Part shown: positions 1 through 7,531 of the stretch, in pieces
Numbering within the stretch: the first letter of the stretch is position 1
Layout: each line of letters starts with the position of its first letter
Source: Clostridiales bacterium
Lineage (GTDB): Bacteria; Bacillota; Clostridia; Oscillospirales; Butyricicoccaceae
Length of the DNA: 23,994 bases
Assembly: GCA_019418305.1 (NCBI GenBank)
Contig: DYCA01000023.1
Span: 1 to 23,994, forward strand
Reading direction: 5' to 3'
Position numbers and translations under genes: made by a program
The notes under the pieces: model-generated
Seen by the model: only the letters and a program-made list of their open reading frames with translations
Databases searched by the model: none
What the model was told of the DNA's origin: nothing

Positions 1-2
1 TC

Positions 3-371
3 GCCCGCATGTCGAGCCTCGCGCTCGCCCATGTGGGCGATGCCGTTTATGAGGTGCTGGTGCGGTCGCTTCTGGCCTGCGGCGGCATGCAGACCGCGAA
101 AAACCTGCATCGACGCACGACGCAGCTGGTGTGCGCACCCGCACAGGCGGAAGCCGTGCAGCGCATTCTGCCTCTGCTTAACGAAGCGGAGCAGGAGATT
201 TACCGCCACGGCCGCAACGCCAAGCCCAAGAGCGTGCCCAAGTCAGCGTCAACCGCGGAGTATTCGCAGGCGACCGCGCTTGAGGCGCTGTTTGGCTGGC
301 TGTATCTCAAGGGACGGTATGAGCGCATCAATGAGCTGTTCGGCATTATTGCCGAAGGGTTTGAAGAATAA
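3..371 (+). CDS. mrnC: Mini-ribonuclease III, 5'-truncated by the window edge
   Basis: Mini-RNase III is a double-strand-specific endoribonuclease that matures 23S rRNA in Firmicutes. It has an RNase III catalytic domain but no dsRNA-binding domain. The visible protein opens with the family signature LALAHVGDAVYE, whose Asp and Glu belong to the metal site, followed by a helical body with LHRRTTQLVCAPAQA and a C-terminal ALFGWLYLKGRYERI segment typical of the family. The frame is open to the window edge, so the Met codon at 9 is probably internal and the true start lies upstream. About 120 residues are visible against roughly 130-145 in the family. A strong terminator overlaps the stop codon. 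Identification is confident from the motif and size. Confidence 0.88.
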   Translation, partial: ARMSSLALAHVGDAVYEVLVRSLLACGGMQTAKNLHRRTTQLVCAPAQAEAVQRILPLLNEAEQEIYRHGRNAKPKSVPKSASTAEYSQATALEALFGWLYLKGRYERINELFGIIAEGFEE

Positions 372-408
372 AAAAGGACGCTTTCCCAACGGGAAAGCGT
401 CCTTTTTG
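371..408 (+). terminator. Intrinsic terminator after mrnC
   Basis: A perfect 17-bp inverted repeat (371-387 with 391-407) has an AAC loop and ends in a T run. The A run on the left arm makes it usable on both strands, so it could also stop transcription from the minus-strand gene at 539-1174. Confidence 0.92.
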
Positions 409-440
409 TTATTTGGCGGCAACCGGCAGGCAGCTGCGTC

Positions 441-507
441 AGCAGACTGAGGTGGTGTGGAAAGGCAAGAAGCGCTGCTTGACTTCCCTTCTTGGCTGGA
501 GTCTGCT
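441..507. repeat. Compound inverted repeat in the intergenic region
   Basis: An outer perfect 8-bp pair (AGCAGACT at 441-448 with AGTCTGCT at 500-507) encloses an inner 8-of-9 pair (464-472 with 488-496) and a 15-nt apical loop. It has no T tract on either strand, so it is not a standard terminator. It lies just beyond the stop codon of the minus-strand gene that ends at 539. It could be a 3' UTR structure or a decayed small repeat. The function is unknown. Confidence 0.5.
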
Positions 508-538
508 AAAAGCAAATAGATAGGGACAGAGGTGCGGA

Positions 539-1174
539 TCAGTATTTATTTTCTTCTACCCAGTTTAGTACATCATCTAAAGTCCGAAAATCCTTAATCG
601 GAGACGCGCCCCAAAACTGTTCGCTGAATTCTGCGTTTTCCCATGCCTCCCTGCTGGGATAAACGGTTTCCGTTCCATCTTCCGCCAATGCAAGCCAAGA
701 TCCGTCTTGCAATTCGCGGCCGGTGCAGCGAAAAGAGGATGGATCGGTTGCAACCATTTTTGATGGGAAAATTTTCTCCTGCAATCCCTGTCCATCCAAA
801 ATATTCATCTCTTGCAGAACATCAAGAAGTTCAAAACGCCGGAAAACAGGCAATTCGTCGCAATCCCCATACCGCTCCTGAAGAAATTTCATGTTGGCGC
901 TGGACCAGCCGTTTTTATTCGGTATCTCTAGCGGCTGCTGCTGTGCTTTCCACTCCTTGTACTGATTCAGAATGTCATCTCGCGTGACACCAATCTGGCA
1001 AGGTTGGCCAAGTGCATCTACAGAGTCGACCCAGTAAACCGGTTCGGCGCAATCGAGTGATTGGCTGGTGCGATCCGATTGGAGCATCGCTGACAGATTT
1101 GGCTGTGATGCTGTTTTCGTTTGAAAAATGTTACGTAAATATGGATAATAATTTGCGTTAGTGCTGATTTTCAT
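539..1174 (-). CDS. Hypothetical protein, AT-rich orphan gene (211 aa)
   Basis: I do not recognise a named family. The protein starts MKISTNANYYPYL, is hydrophilic with no signal peptide or membrane segment, and has several Trp/Tyr-rich stretches (for example VYWVDSVDALGQP) and an acidic end, DVLNWVEENKY. The frame is open further upstream to 1291, but I chose the ATG at 1174. It has a GGGGGA Shine-Dalgarno site a few bases upstream, and the only good promoter (1247-1275) would start transcripts near 1240, inside the longer frame. Base composition is clearly richer in A/T than the flanking genes, which suggests recent acquisition. It stands alone as a monocistronic unit. It is certainly a plausible gene, but its role is unknown. 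Confidence 0.7.
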   Translation of the reverse strand: MKISTNANYYPYLRNIFQTKTASQPNLSAMLQSDRTSQSLDCAEPVYWVDSVDALGQPCQIGVTRDDILNQYKEWKAQQQPLEIPNKNGWSSANMKFLQERYGDCDELPVFRRFELLDVLQEMNILDGQGLQEKIFPSKMVATDPSSFRCTGRELQDGSWLALAEDGTETVYPSREAWENAEFSEQFWGASPIKDFRTLDDVLNWVEENKY

Positions 1175-1246
1175 TGTGATCCCCCACATCATAAATCGTT
1201 GCTCAGTATCCGTTTGAATCGGTTTATATGGTTTTCCATCATTGCG

Positions 1247-1275
1247 ATCATATATCTTGTGTATAAGAAAGTCAA
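1247..1275 (-). promoter_or_regulatory. Sigma-A-type promoter of the orphan gene
   Basis: On the minus strand, TTGACT (1270-1275) and TATGAT (1247-1252) are separated by exactly 17 nt. Transcription would begin near 1240, giving a leader of about 65 nt before the ATG at 1174. Confidence 0.75.
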
Positions 1276-1348
1276 TTTGAAATACCAACAAAAACGGTAA
1301 GCATCCCTTGGTGAGATAAACCGAAAATCACGTGCCATGGGGAAAATG

Positions 1349-1382
1349 AAAAGCCATACCCGCGATTTTGGGTATGGCTTTT
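1349..1382 (-). terminator. Intrinsic terminator downstream of cysE
   Basis: A perfect 13-bp inverted repeat (1349-1361 with 1370-1382) has an 8-nt loop, with A/T runs at both feet so it may act on both strands. It is the first terminator-like structure met by transcripts leaving cysE. Between it and the cysE stop, a smaller hairpin at 1461-1481 (9 bp with one wobble, AAT loop) is also visible but has no T tract. Confidence 0.75.
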
Positions 1383-1513
1383 GTCATAATACGATGCGTT
1401 TGAAATATGCGCACACGGCAAGTTCATGCCTTCTTTTCCATCAACACGCAGGAGAAGTTTGCATGCAGCAATGCTGCGTGCCTGAAGGCCCAGTCACGGA
1501 ACAGCCTTGGCGT

Positions 1514-2176
1514 TTATTCGTCTGCTTCGTGTTCGCGTATCTCTTCGCGTTTGAGCTTTTGCTCATTGACATACACACGATGCTGCAAGCGGCACAGCTC
1601 CTGTGCCAGCGGATCGGGCAGGTGGATCTGGTCGAGGTCGTAAGACGGCACACGCTGGCCGTCGATCTTAACCACACGGGCCTTGATGCCGACCACGGTC
1701 GAGTTGGGCGGCACTTCCTGCAAGACAACCGCATTTGCGCCGATGCGGCTGTTGTCGCCCACGGTGAACGGGCCGAGCACCTTTGCGCCTGTCGAAATCA
1801 GCACGTTGTTGCCGATGGTCGGGTGACGTTTGCCCGTGTCGTGGCCGGTGCCGCCAAGCGTCACACCATGGTAAATCGTGCAGTCGTCACCGATTTCCGC
1901 AGTCTCACCGATGACAATTCCCATGCCGTGGTCGATGAACAGACGGTGGCCGATGGTCGCGCCCGGATGAATTTCGATGCCGGTCATATGGCGGGCAAAC
2001 TGTGAAAGCGCACGCGCGAGAAAAAAATGCTTGTGTTTGTACAGCCAGTGCGCCTGACGGTGATAGATTAGTGCATGAAAGCCCTGGTAAAGCAGAAAAA
2101 CTTCAAGTGTGGTGCGCGCGGCCGGATCGCGGTCGCGGATCGAGCGCGCGTCATCGAGCAGCCCCTTGAAAATCAT
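1514..2176 (-). CDS. cysE: Serine O-acetyltransferase
   Basis: CysE transfers acetyl from acetyl-CoA to L-serine, making O-acetylserine for cysteine synthesis in the cytoplasm. The 220-residue protein has a helical N-terminal domain (about residues 1-65) followed by a left-handed beta helix of hexapeptide repeats, with the signatures [21 protein letters not shown] and GVTLGGTG. The His of the HPGA and DHGMG segments are the expected active-site residues. Length fits the short Gram-positive form. The start ATG has an AGGATG-type Shine-Dalgarno site. The gene is monocistronic and divergent from the nucleotide-sugar dehydrogenase. The leader is only about 40 nt, too short for a T-box. Confidence 0.95.
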   Translation of the reverse strand: MIFKGLLDDARSIRDRDPAARTTLEVFLLYQGFHALIYHRQAHWLYKHKHFFLARALSQFARHMTGIEIHPGATIGHRLFIDHGMGIVIGETAEIGDDCTIYHGVTLGGTGHDTGKRHPTIGNNVLISTGAKVLGPFTVGDNSRIGANAVVLQEVPPNSTVVGIKARVVKIDGQRVPSYDLDQIHLPDPLAQELCRLQHRVYVNEQKLKREEIREHEADE

Positions 2177-2221
2177 AAAACAATCATCCTATCAAAATAG
2201 TGTGAATTTGTGATACCATCC

Positions 2222-2250
2222 ATTATAGCGGTTTCGGTGTGAAAATTCAA
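2222..2250 (-). promoter_or_regulatory. cysE promoter
   Basis: On the minus strand, TTGAAT (2245-2250) and TATAAT (2222-2227) are separated by 17 nt, about 45 nt upstream of the cysE start. It lies back to back with the promoter of the divergent gene. Confidence 0.8.
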
Positions 2251-2258
2251 ACCTTTGA

Positions 2259-2286
2259 TTGAAATTAAGAAAAAAAGTGGTATAAT
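2259..2286 (+). promoter_or_regulatory. Promoter of the nucleotide-sugar dehydrogenase gene
   Basis: TTGAAA (2259-2264) and TATAAT (2281-2286) are separated by 16 nt, followed by a GAAGGAAG Shine-Dalgarno site and the ATG at 2321. Only 8 nt separate this -35 box from that of the divergent cysE promoter, so the two may compete or share regulation. Confidence 0.8.
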
Positions 2287-2320
2287 GTAAGAAGATTTTG
2301 CTGAATGAAGGAAGATTATT

Positions 2321-3523
2321 ATGAAAATTACTGTCATGGGACTGGGCTATATCGGCCTGCCGACCGCGATCACCCTCGCGGAAGCCGGTTTTGAAGTCTG
2401 CGGCTTTGATGTAAACGAAAAAACGATCGAAACCCTCAAGGGCGGTCACATCCATATCGTCGAGCCAGGCCTGCAGGAGGCGTTTGAAACCGCCGTGGCA
2501 CATGGCCATCTGCACTTCTCCAGCGAGCTGGGCAAGTCCGATGTGTTCTATATCGCTGTACCCACGCCGTTCTATCAGGATGAAACCGGCAGCCACAAGG
2601 CCGACCTCAAGTATGTTGAATCTGCGGGCCGCATGGCGGGCAAGGTGCTCGAAGCGCCCAATCTGGTGATTCTGGAATCTACCGTGCCGCCGCACACCAC
2701 CGAAATGCTCGCGCGTGTGCTCTCCGAGGAGTCCGGCATCGACATGGACAAGATTCACGTCGCGCACTGCCCGGAGCGTGTCATCCCGGGCAATATGATG
2801 TATGAACTGAAGAACAACGACCGCATCGTCGGCGCACGCACGCCGGAAGCCGCTGAAATGGCAGCCTCCATCTACGAAAAGGTGCTGGAAAAGGGCGTGG
2901 TGCACAAGACCGACGACCTGACCGCCGAGATGTGCAAGCTGACCGAGAACACCTTCCGCGATGTGAACATCGCATATGCCAACGAGCTGTCGGTTATCTG
3001 CGACAAGATGGGCATTGACGTATTCGAGCTGATTAAGCTCGCCAACTGCCATCCGCGCGTCAACATCCTGACCCCGGGCGTGGGCGTGGGCGGTCACTGC
3101 ATCGCGGTCGACCCGTGGTTTATTTACGAGCAGTTCCCGGCGGAGGCCAAGGTCATTCTCGCCGCGCGTGAGCGCAACGAGAACAAGCCGCGCTTTGTGG
3201 CCGAAAAGGTCGTCTCTAAGATGGGCAAAGTCACTGATACGGTCGGCGTGCTCGGCCTGAGCTATAAGCCGGATGTGGACGACCTGCGCGAGTCCCCCTC
3301 GATCGAGCTGTGCCACATTTTGCAGGAGAAGGGCGTGAATGTCATCGCCTGTGAGCCGTTTGCAAAGGACAGCGAGGTAAAGGGTATTCCGAACGTCTCC
3401 TTTGAGGAGATTCTCGCCAAGGCGGATTATCTGGTGATTACGCTCGGTCATACTTTGTTTAAAGATAACAAAAAGTTGATTGCCGAGAAGCCGTATTACG
3501 ACTGCGTCGGCCTGATGGAGTAA
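2321..3523 (+). CDS. wecC: UDP-N-acetyl-D-mannosamine dehydrogenase-like nucleotide-sugar dehydrogenase
   Basis: The enzyme oxidises C6 of a UDP-hexose in two NAD-dependent steps, here most likely UDP-ManNAc to UDP-ManNAcA for a surface polysaccharide. The 400-residue protein has an N-terminal Rossmann domain (VMGLGYIGLPTA, residues 5-16), a middle dimerisation domain, and the catalytic-cysteine motif GVGVGGHCIAVDPWF near residues 250-264. The IAVDPWF form favours the WecC branch over UDP-glucose dehydrogenases. The C-terminal UDP-binding domain carries GLSYKPDVDDLRESPS. The gene has its own promoter and terminator and no glycosyltransferase neighbours, so the final glycan is unknown. Family assignment is firm; the exact substrate is an inference. 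Confidence 0.88.
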   Translation: MKITVMGLGYIGLPTAITLAEAGFEVCGFDVNEKTIETLKGGHIHIVEPGLQEAFETAVAHGHLHFSSELGKSDVFYIAVPTPFYQDETGSHKADLKYVESAGRMAGKVLEAPNLVILESTVPPHTTEMLARVLSEESGIDMDKIHVAHCPERVIPGNMMYELKNNDRIVGARTPEAAEMAASIYEKVLEKGVVHKTDDLTAEMCKLTENTFRDVNIAYANELSVICDKMGIDVFELIKLANCHPRVNILTPGVGVGGHCIAVDPWFIYEQFPAEAKVILAARERNENKPRFVAEKVVSKMGKVTDTVGVLGLSYKPDVDDLRESPSIELCHILQEKGVNVIACEPFAKDSEVKGIPNVSFEEILAKADYLVITLGHTLFKDNKKLIAEKPYYDCVGLME

Positions 3524-3536
3524 TCACGCATGGCCC

Positions 3537-3570
3537 AAAACGGCACAGCAAACGCTGTGCCGTTTTTTTT
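3537..3570 (+). terminator. Intrinsic terminator after the dehydrogenase gene
   Basis: A 9-bp GC-rich stem (3541-3549 with 3554-3562) has an AAAC loop, is preceded by AAAA and followed by eight T residues. Confidence 0.92.
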
Positions 3571-3644
3571 ATGGAAAATGCGTGGGTTTTGCGGCGGATT
3601 TGCGTAGATATAGGTAGACAGGATAGGGAAAGGGGGGCGGCAGC

Positions 3645-4172
3645 ATGGACGACAAAATCCTCGCGCTGCTTTCTGCGGGCGATGCAGAAGGCGTAACGCT
3701 CTTGCAAAAGCAGTATGGCCCGATGGTGCAGTACATCGTGCGCGGCATCCTGCGCGACACGCAGGACACGGAAGAATGTGTCAGCGATGTGTGGATGCAT
3801 GTTTGGGAGCGGTTTGCGTCATTTGACCGCACAAAGGGCACGCTGGCCGCGTGGATGACGGTTGTGGCGCGCAACGCAGCGGTCGACCGGCTGCGACGTC
3901 GGCGCGCGCCGGACGAGGCATGGGACGAGCAGACAGGGGCTTCTCCCTCACCGGAGGAGGAAGTGCTGCGGCGTGAGCGCACGCGGCTTTTGCAAAAAGC
4001 GGTTGACGCGCTCGGTGCGTCCGAGCAGCTGCTGTTTTACCGCAAGTATTATTATTTGCAGTCCACCGCGCAGATCGCGGCGGAAATGGGACTGACCGAG
4101 CGGGCGGTCGAGGGACGGTTGTACCGTCTGCGCCGCCATCTGCAAAAGGCGTTGGGAGGTGACGCGCTATGA
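3645..4172 (+). CDS. ECF-type RNA polymerase sigma factor
   Basis: This 175-residue protein has the two-domain layout of extracytoplasmic-function sigma factors. A sigma-2 region (about residues 15-88) contains DTEECVSDVWMHVWERFASFD and WMTVVARNAAVDRLRRRR. A variable linker follows, then a sigma-4 helix-turn-helix (about 115-170) with YYLQSTAQIAAEMGLTERAVEGRLYRLRRHLQ. It would direct core polymerase to a small regulon, normally under control of a membrane anti-sigma factor. The next gene starts within its stop codon (ATGA overlap) and encodes a polytopic membrane protein, so the pair is probably sigma/anti-sigma. A GGGGGGCGG Shine-Dalgarno site precedes the ATG. I could not identify a clear autoregulatory promoter upstream. 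Confidence 0.9.
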   Translation: MDDKILALLSAGDAEGVTLLQKQYGPMVQYIVRGILRDTQDTEECVSDVWMHVWERFASFDRTKGTLAAWMTVVARNAAVDRLRRRRAPDEAWDEQTGASPSPEEEVLRRERTRLLQKAVDALGASEQLLFYRKYYYLQSTAQIAAEMGLTERAVEGRLYRLRRHLQKALGGDAL

Positions 4173-5644
4173 CCGGACCCGAACGGGACGAATTTGACCG
4201 GATGATCGAGCAGGAGATCGCCGATACCATACCCTCGCAGGGCGTGGTCGACGAGGTCAACCCGTGGCATGAGCCGATTGACCGCATTGCAGGGGGCCTG
4301 GCACTGACCGGTATTACGCTCAACTTTCTGTATTTACAATACCTGCTGCCCGCGGTGGGCGTAGTGCTGCAATATCTGGGCTTCCGTGCGCTGCGCCGCA
4401 ACGGCGCGGCCTTTCGACTGGCGTGGGCGCTTTCTGCCGTGCGGCTGGTCTGGGAAGGGGCGTTTCTGGTGCTGTCGGTCACGCCTTGGCTGCCAACGGG
4501 TGATTTGGATATCGGCCTCGGACTGGCGGGCATGGGCATCCAGATTGTGCAGATGCTTGCACTGCGTGCTGGGCTGCGGCAGGTGTGCCGCGCGGCGGGC
4601 ATCGAACCGAAGAACGACCCGCTCAAAGCGGCTGTGTGCTGGGAGGGGCTTATCCTTGTGCTGGCGTTTTCGCCGTTGGCGCACAGCTGGCTGGCTGCTA
4701 TCCCCATGCTGATTGCCTTTGTGTGCATCGTGCGCGCATTGTTCCGGCTGGGTGAGACGATGGGCGAAGCCGGGTACTGTTTTACTGCGGCTCCGGTGCG
4801 TCTGAACACGAGTGCGGTGAGATGGGGCTATCTCGGCGGCTGTCTGCTGCTCATGCTGGCCTTGAGCGTGTGCGTCAACCATCCGCGGCTGGATGCCGCG
4901 CCGATGGAGGAGCATGGGGAAACCGAAATCCGGCAACAGCTCGCTGACCTCGGCCTGCCGGAAGAGGTGCTGGCCGATCTCACGGATGAGGACGTGCGCG
5001 CGCTGGACGGCGCGTTCCATGTCGCCTGCTGCGCGGAAATGCTGGCGTTTGGAACAAATGCGCAAAGCATGACGCTGTGTGATCAGACCAACGCGCCCGA
5101 ACGTGCGCCGGTTGAGCCGGAGATCCCGCCCGGCAACGATACGATGATTGCGTCCACCTACTATATTGAGCTGCCGGAGTACCGCATGGCGGTGTTGCAC
5201 CGTCTTGCGTGGGTGCAGGGCAGCGCGTACTGGGGCGATGCGTTTTCTGTTTTCGAGGACAGCGATTACGGCTATGACCTGCTTGGCGGGCGGCTGGTGT
5301 ACGAAAAACGGGGGCAAACCTATGCCGCGCCCATTCCCGACCTTGTGGATAGTACCGTGACGACAACCAACATGTTCGGCACATACACCAGCAACCAGAT
5401 TAACGGCGTTATCAGCTATCCGCTGGGTGCGGATAATCCGCGCAGCTATGTGCTCTATGTGATGTATCTGGATGAAAACCGCGTGTTTGGTGCTACGGGA
5501 ATCAATTATTATCATGCTCCGCAGCCGTTTCGCCTTCCGTATCGCACGCCGCGGGATCGAACGCTGGGCTGGAACGACCATTCGCGGCTGCAGCATTACA
5601 CCAATTTCAATACGCAGCTGGAGCGATCGGCAGCGGCAGCTTGA
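4169..5644 (+). CDS. Polytopic membrane protein, putative anti-sigma factor
   Basis: I do not recognise a named family. The 491-residue protein starts with a hydrophilic cytoplasmic stretch (residues 1-38) that could bind the sigma factor. Several hydrophobic segments follow between about 40 and 200 (including LALTGITLNFLYLQYLLPAV, LILVLAFSPLAHSWLAAIP), with a last one near 213-232 (YLGGCLLLMLALSVCV). Residues 235-491 form a large hydrophilic domain expected outside the cell. The start overlaps the sigma-factor stop by 4 nt and has GGGAGGTGA upstream, so translation is probably coupled. An anti-sigma or sensor role is inferred from this arrangement only. There is no zinc-binding ZAS motif, and the six-or-so-helix topology is unusual for anti-sigma factors. 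Confidence 0.7.
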   Translation: MTGPERDEFDRMIEQEIADTIPSQGVVDEVNPWHEPIDRIAGGLALTGITLNFLYLQYLLPAVGVVLQYLGFRALRRNGAAFRLAWALSAVRLVWEGAFLVLSVTPWLPTGDLDIGLGLAGMGIQIVQMLALRAGLRQVCRAAGIEPKNDPLKAAVCWEGLILVLAFSPLAHSWLAAIPMLIAFVCIVRALFRLGETMGEAGYCFTAAPVRLNTSAVRWGYLGGCLLLMLALSVCVNHPRLDAAPMEEHGETEIRQQLADLGLPEEVLADLTDEDVRALDGAFHVACCAEMLAFGTNAQSMTLCDQTNAPERAPVEPEIPPGNDTMIASTYYIELPEYRMAVLHRLAWVQGSAYWGDAFSVFEDSDYGYDLLGGRLVYEKRGQTYAAPIPDLVDSTVTTTNMFGTYTSNQINGVISYPLGADNPRSYVLYVMYLDENRVFGATGINYYHAPQPFRLPYRTPRDRTLGWNDHSRLQHYTNFNTQLERSAAAA

Positions 5645-5671
5645 CGGATTGTGACGATTTTGTGTTTTTGC

Positions 5672-5700
5672 TTGTATCGCCCTCCGAAAGGTGCTATACT
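5672..5700 (+). promoter_or_regulatory. Promoter of the foldase gene
   Basis: TTGTAT (5672-5677) and TATACT (5695-5700) are separated by 17 nt, about 40 nt ahead of the start codon, with a TAAGGAGAG Shine-Dalgarno site between. Confidence 0.75.
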
Positions 5701-5742
5701 GATTAAAGTCTGTTTCGATTACGCGATAAGGAGAGTTAGAAT

Positions 5743-6945
5743 ATGAGCAAAATGGTGCAGCGCGTCGTCGCGCTGGTTGTGATGCTGGTTGTCGTTATGG
5801 GCGGTACCATCTGGGGAACGGCAAGCATGACCATCCAGTATCAGCCGCTGAACAGCGGCGCACCGGTCGTGATGACGGTCAACGGCGACGAGGTGTGCGC
5901 GGATGAATATGCGGGATATATGCTGTACAACATGGCGTATTATGCCAATATGTATGCGCAGTTCGGCATGAGCGATGTGTGGAACGACGAATATGCCGCT
6001 GCAACACTGGGTGCTTCCATGCCGCAGGCTGCCAAGGATCAGTCGGTATATGCGCGCGTGGTATTGCAGAAGTTTAACGAGCTGGGCCTCAAGCTGACCT
6101 ACAATCAGGAAAAGCAGATGACCCAGCTGCGTCAGGATACCATTGATTCGATGGGCTATGACGCTTTTGTCAAGCAGATCGCCGGCTTTGGCTTCTCGGA
6201 TCAGAGCTATAGCAACTTTATGTATATCAGTCAGTGCTACAATGCGCTCAACGAATACTATTACGGCGAAAACGGCGCCAATGTGCCGAGCGACGAGGAG
6301 TTGCGGCAGTATTTTGCCGATAACTACATCGCTGCCAAGCACATCCTGATTTCGACCGTCGATCCCACCACAGGCGAAACCATCCGCACGGATGAGGAGG
6401 CCAAGGCCGAGGCGCAGAAGATTCTGGACCGCATCAACGCAGGCGAGGACTATGACGCACTGATGAACGAGTATAGCGAGGATCCGGGTCTTTCCGGCAA
6501 TCCGGATGGCTACATCTTCACCGATGGGGATATGGTTACCGAGTTCTACGACGGCGCTAAGGCGCTGGCTGAGGACGAGGTATCCGGTCTGGTCAAGTCG
6601 CCCTACGGCTATCATATCATCAAGCGCATGGCGCTGGATGTGGACGGTCAGCTCGAGAATTACAAAAACCAGCTGACGACGGCAGTGGCCGGTACGATGG
6701 ACGACCTGCTGACCCAGTGGATGCAGGAGGCGGACGTACAGACAACCGACGTATATGATGAAATTACCTATCAGAATGTGCGCGATTATGTTCCGGCCGA
6801 AGTGCAGGAGATTCTCAATGCGCAGGACGCGGCAGCGGACGCATCTGCCACGGACGATACAGCGGCGACGGATGACGCTGCTGCAACGGATGACACGGCT
6901 GCGACGAATGACGCTGCTGCCGAGACCGCAGACGCGGCAGAATAA
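5743..6945 (+). CDS. Membrane-anchored parvulin-type peptidyl-prolyl isomerase (PrsA/SurA-like foldase)
   Basis: It should assist folding of secreted proteins outside the membrane by cis-trans isomerisation of prolyl bonds. The 400-residue protein has an N-terminal hydrophobic segment (about residues 7-27), a helical SurA/PrsA-type N-domain with many Tyr/Met residues, and a parvulin domain at about 200-305. That domain shows AAKHILIST, YSEDPGLSGNPDGYIFTDGDM and SPYGYHIIK. A further helical part and an Asp/Ala/Thr-rich repeat tail (about 360-400) follow. Unlike classical PrsA there is no lipobox cysteine, so the anchor is a transmembrane or signal-anchor helix rather than lipid. It is monocistronic, with a strong promoter and a terminator. 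Confidence 0.88.
   Translation: MSKMVQRVVALVVMLVVVMGGTIWGTASMTIQYQPLNSGAPVVMTVNGDEVCADEYAGYMLYNMAYYANMYAQFGMSDVWNDEYAAATLGASMPQAAKDQSVYARVVLQKFNELGLKLTYNQEKQMTQLRQDTIDSMGYDAFVKQIAGFGFSDQSYSNFMYISQCYNALNEYYYGENGANVPSDEELRQYFADNYIAAKHILISTVDPTTGETIRTDEEAKAEAQKILDRINAGEDYDALMNEYSEDPGLSGNPDGYIFTDGDMVTEFYDGAKALAEDEVSGLVKSPYGYHIIKRMALDVDGQLENYKNQLTTAVAGTMDDLLTQWMQEADVQTTDVYDEITYQNVRDYVPAEVQEILNAQDAAADASATDDTAATDDAAATDDTAATNDAAAETADAAE
6831..6942 (+). repeat. Degenerate GAC/GCN-rich tandem repeat encoding the foldase tail
   Basis: The last ~37 codons repeat units of the type AATDDA (seen as ATDDTAATDDAAATDDTAATN). The DNA repeats are imperfect, so length variation between strains by slippage is plausible. 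The product would be an acidic, disordered tail. Confidence 0.65.
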
Positions 6946-6956
6946 CGATATCACAC

Positions 6957-6985
6957 AAAAAGGACGCCCGAAGGCGTCCTTTTTG
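6957..6985. terminator. Bidirectional terminator between convergent genes
   Basis: A perfect 12-bp stem (6957-6968 with 6973-6984) has a CGAA tetraloop and A/T feet on both sides. It sits between the foldase gene and the convergent peptidoglycan-binding cluster ending at 6989, and can serve both. Confidence 0.9.
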
Positions 6986-6988
6986 CTG

Positions 6989-7531
6989 TTATTCCAACGT
7001 CCACGCCAGCGGAGTGCGGCCGAAAAAGCTGTTATGGAACAGTGTGAGCGCCGCCCAGGTGGCCCGGTCGGTTTGACCGGTCTGCGGGAGGAGAAATACC
7101 CCCTGTGCTTGGCGTACACCGGCCTCGGTGTCCGCGTCGTATTCGCCGGTAAGCGGGACGGGAAGCGTGCCTCCAAAGTGCGGCGTAGCCGTACCCAGCA
7201 TGAGCTGGAGCACAAAGACCGAGGGGCCTTTGTCGCCGCGCTTGAGTTTGGCATCCATGCCCGCGGGGAAAAAGTCGACCGCAGCGGGCAGCGCGTCAAG
7301 GTCGGTCAGCGCGAGATAGGCGGCGTAGATGGCCGTCCATGTGTCGAAATTGGCTGTACCAGTCACGGGCAGACGGCCCCGCCGCTGAAATTCCCTCACG
7401 GCGGCGGCGGTTTCCGGACCGAAAATACCGTCCGGCGCGAGCGGCTGCACCGCGCCCTGCTCTTGCTGGATGCGGCGCAGAAACCGCTGTAAATCATAAA
7501 TGTGCGTTCTGCGTTGGCTGTCGGTATACAT
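6989..7531 (-). CDS. Two-repeat peptidoglycan-binding protein
   Basis: The 180-residue protein consists of two PG_binding_1-type three-helix modules. The first (about residues 10-70) has PDGIFGPETAAAVREFQRRG, and the second (about 93-170) has DKGPSVFVLQLMLG and YDADTEAGVRQAQG. It has no signal peptide and no catalytic domain. It is the last gene of a three-gene minus-strand cluster, and its ATG overlaps the previous stop by one base (TGATG), so the two are translationally coupled. The modules normally bind cell-wall or spore-cortex glycan. The cluster context suggests an envelope or spore role, but how a leaderless protein would reach the wall is not evident. Confidence 0.85.
   Translation of the reverse strand: MYTDSQRRTHIYDLQRFLRRIQQEQGAVQPLAPDGIFGPETAAAVREFQRRGRLPVTGTANFDTWTAIYAAYLALTDLDALPAAVDFFPAGMDAKLKRGDKGPSVFVLQLMLGTATPHFGGTLPVPLTGEYDADTEAGVRQAQGVFLLPQTGQTDRATWAALTLFHNSFFGRTPLAWTLE

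Noticed and set aside
1175..1291. N-terminal extension of the orphan gene to the ATG at 1291
   Set aside because: The promoter at 1247-1275 lies inside the extension and a good ribosome site precedes the ATG at 1174.
2177..2320. T-box or SAM leader upstream of cysE
   Set aside because: The promoter at 2222-2250 leaves a leader of about 40 nt, too short for either, and no conserved box is present.
2192..3451. Long minus-strand ORF of 419 codons opposite the nucleotide-sugar dehydrogenase
   Set aside because: The plus-strand frame has full family motifs, promoter and terminator; the antisense frame is a by-product of GC-rich codon use.
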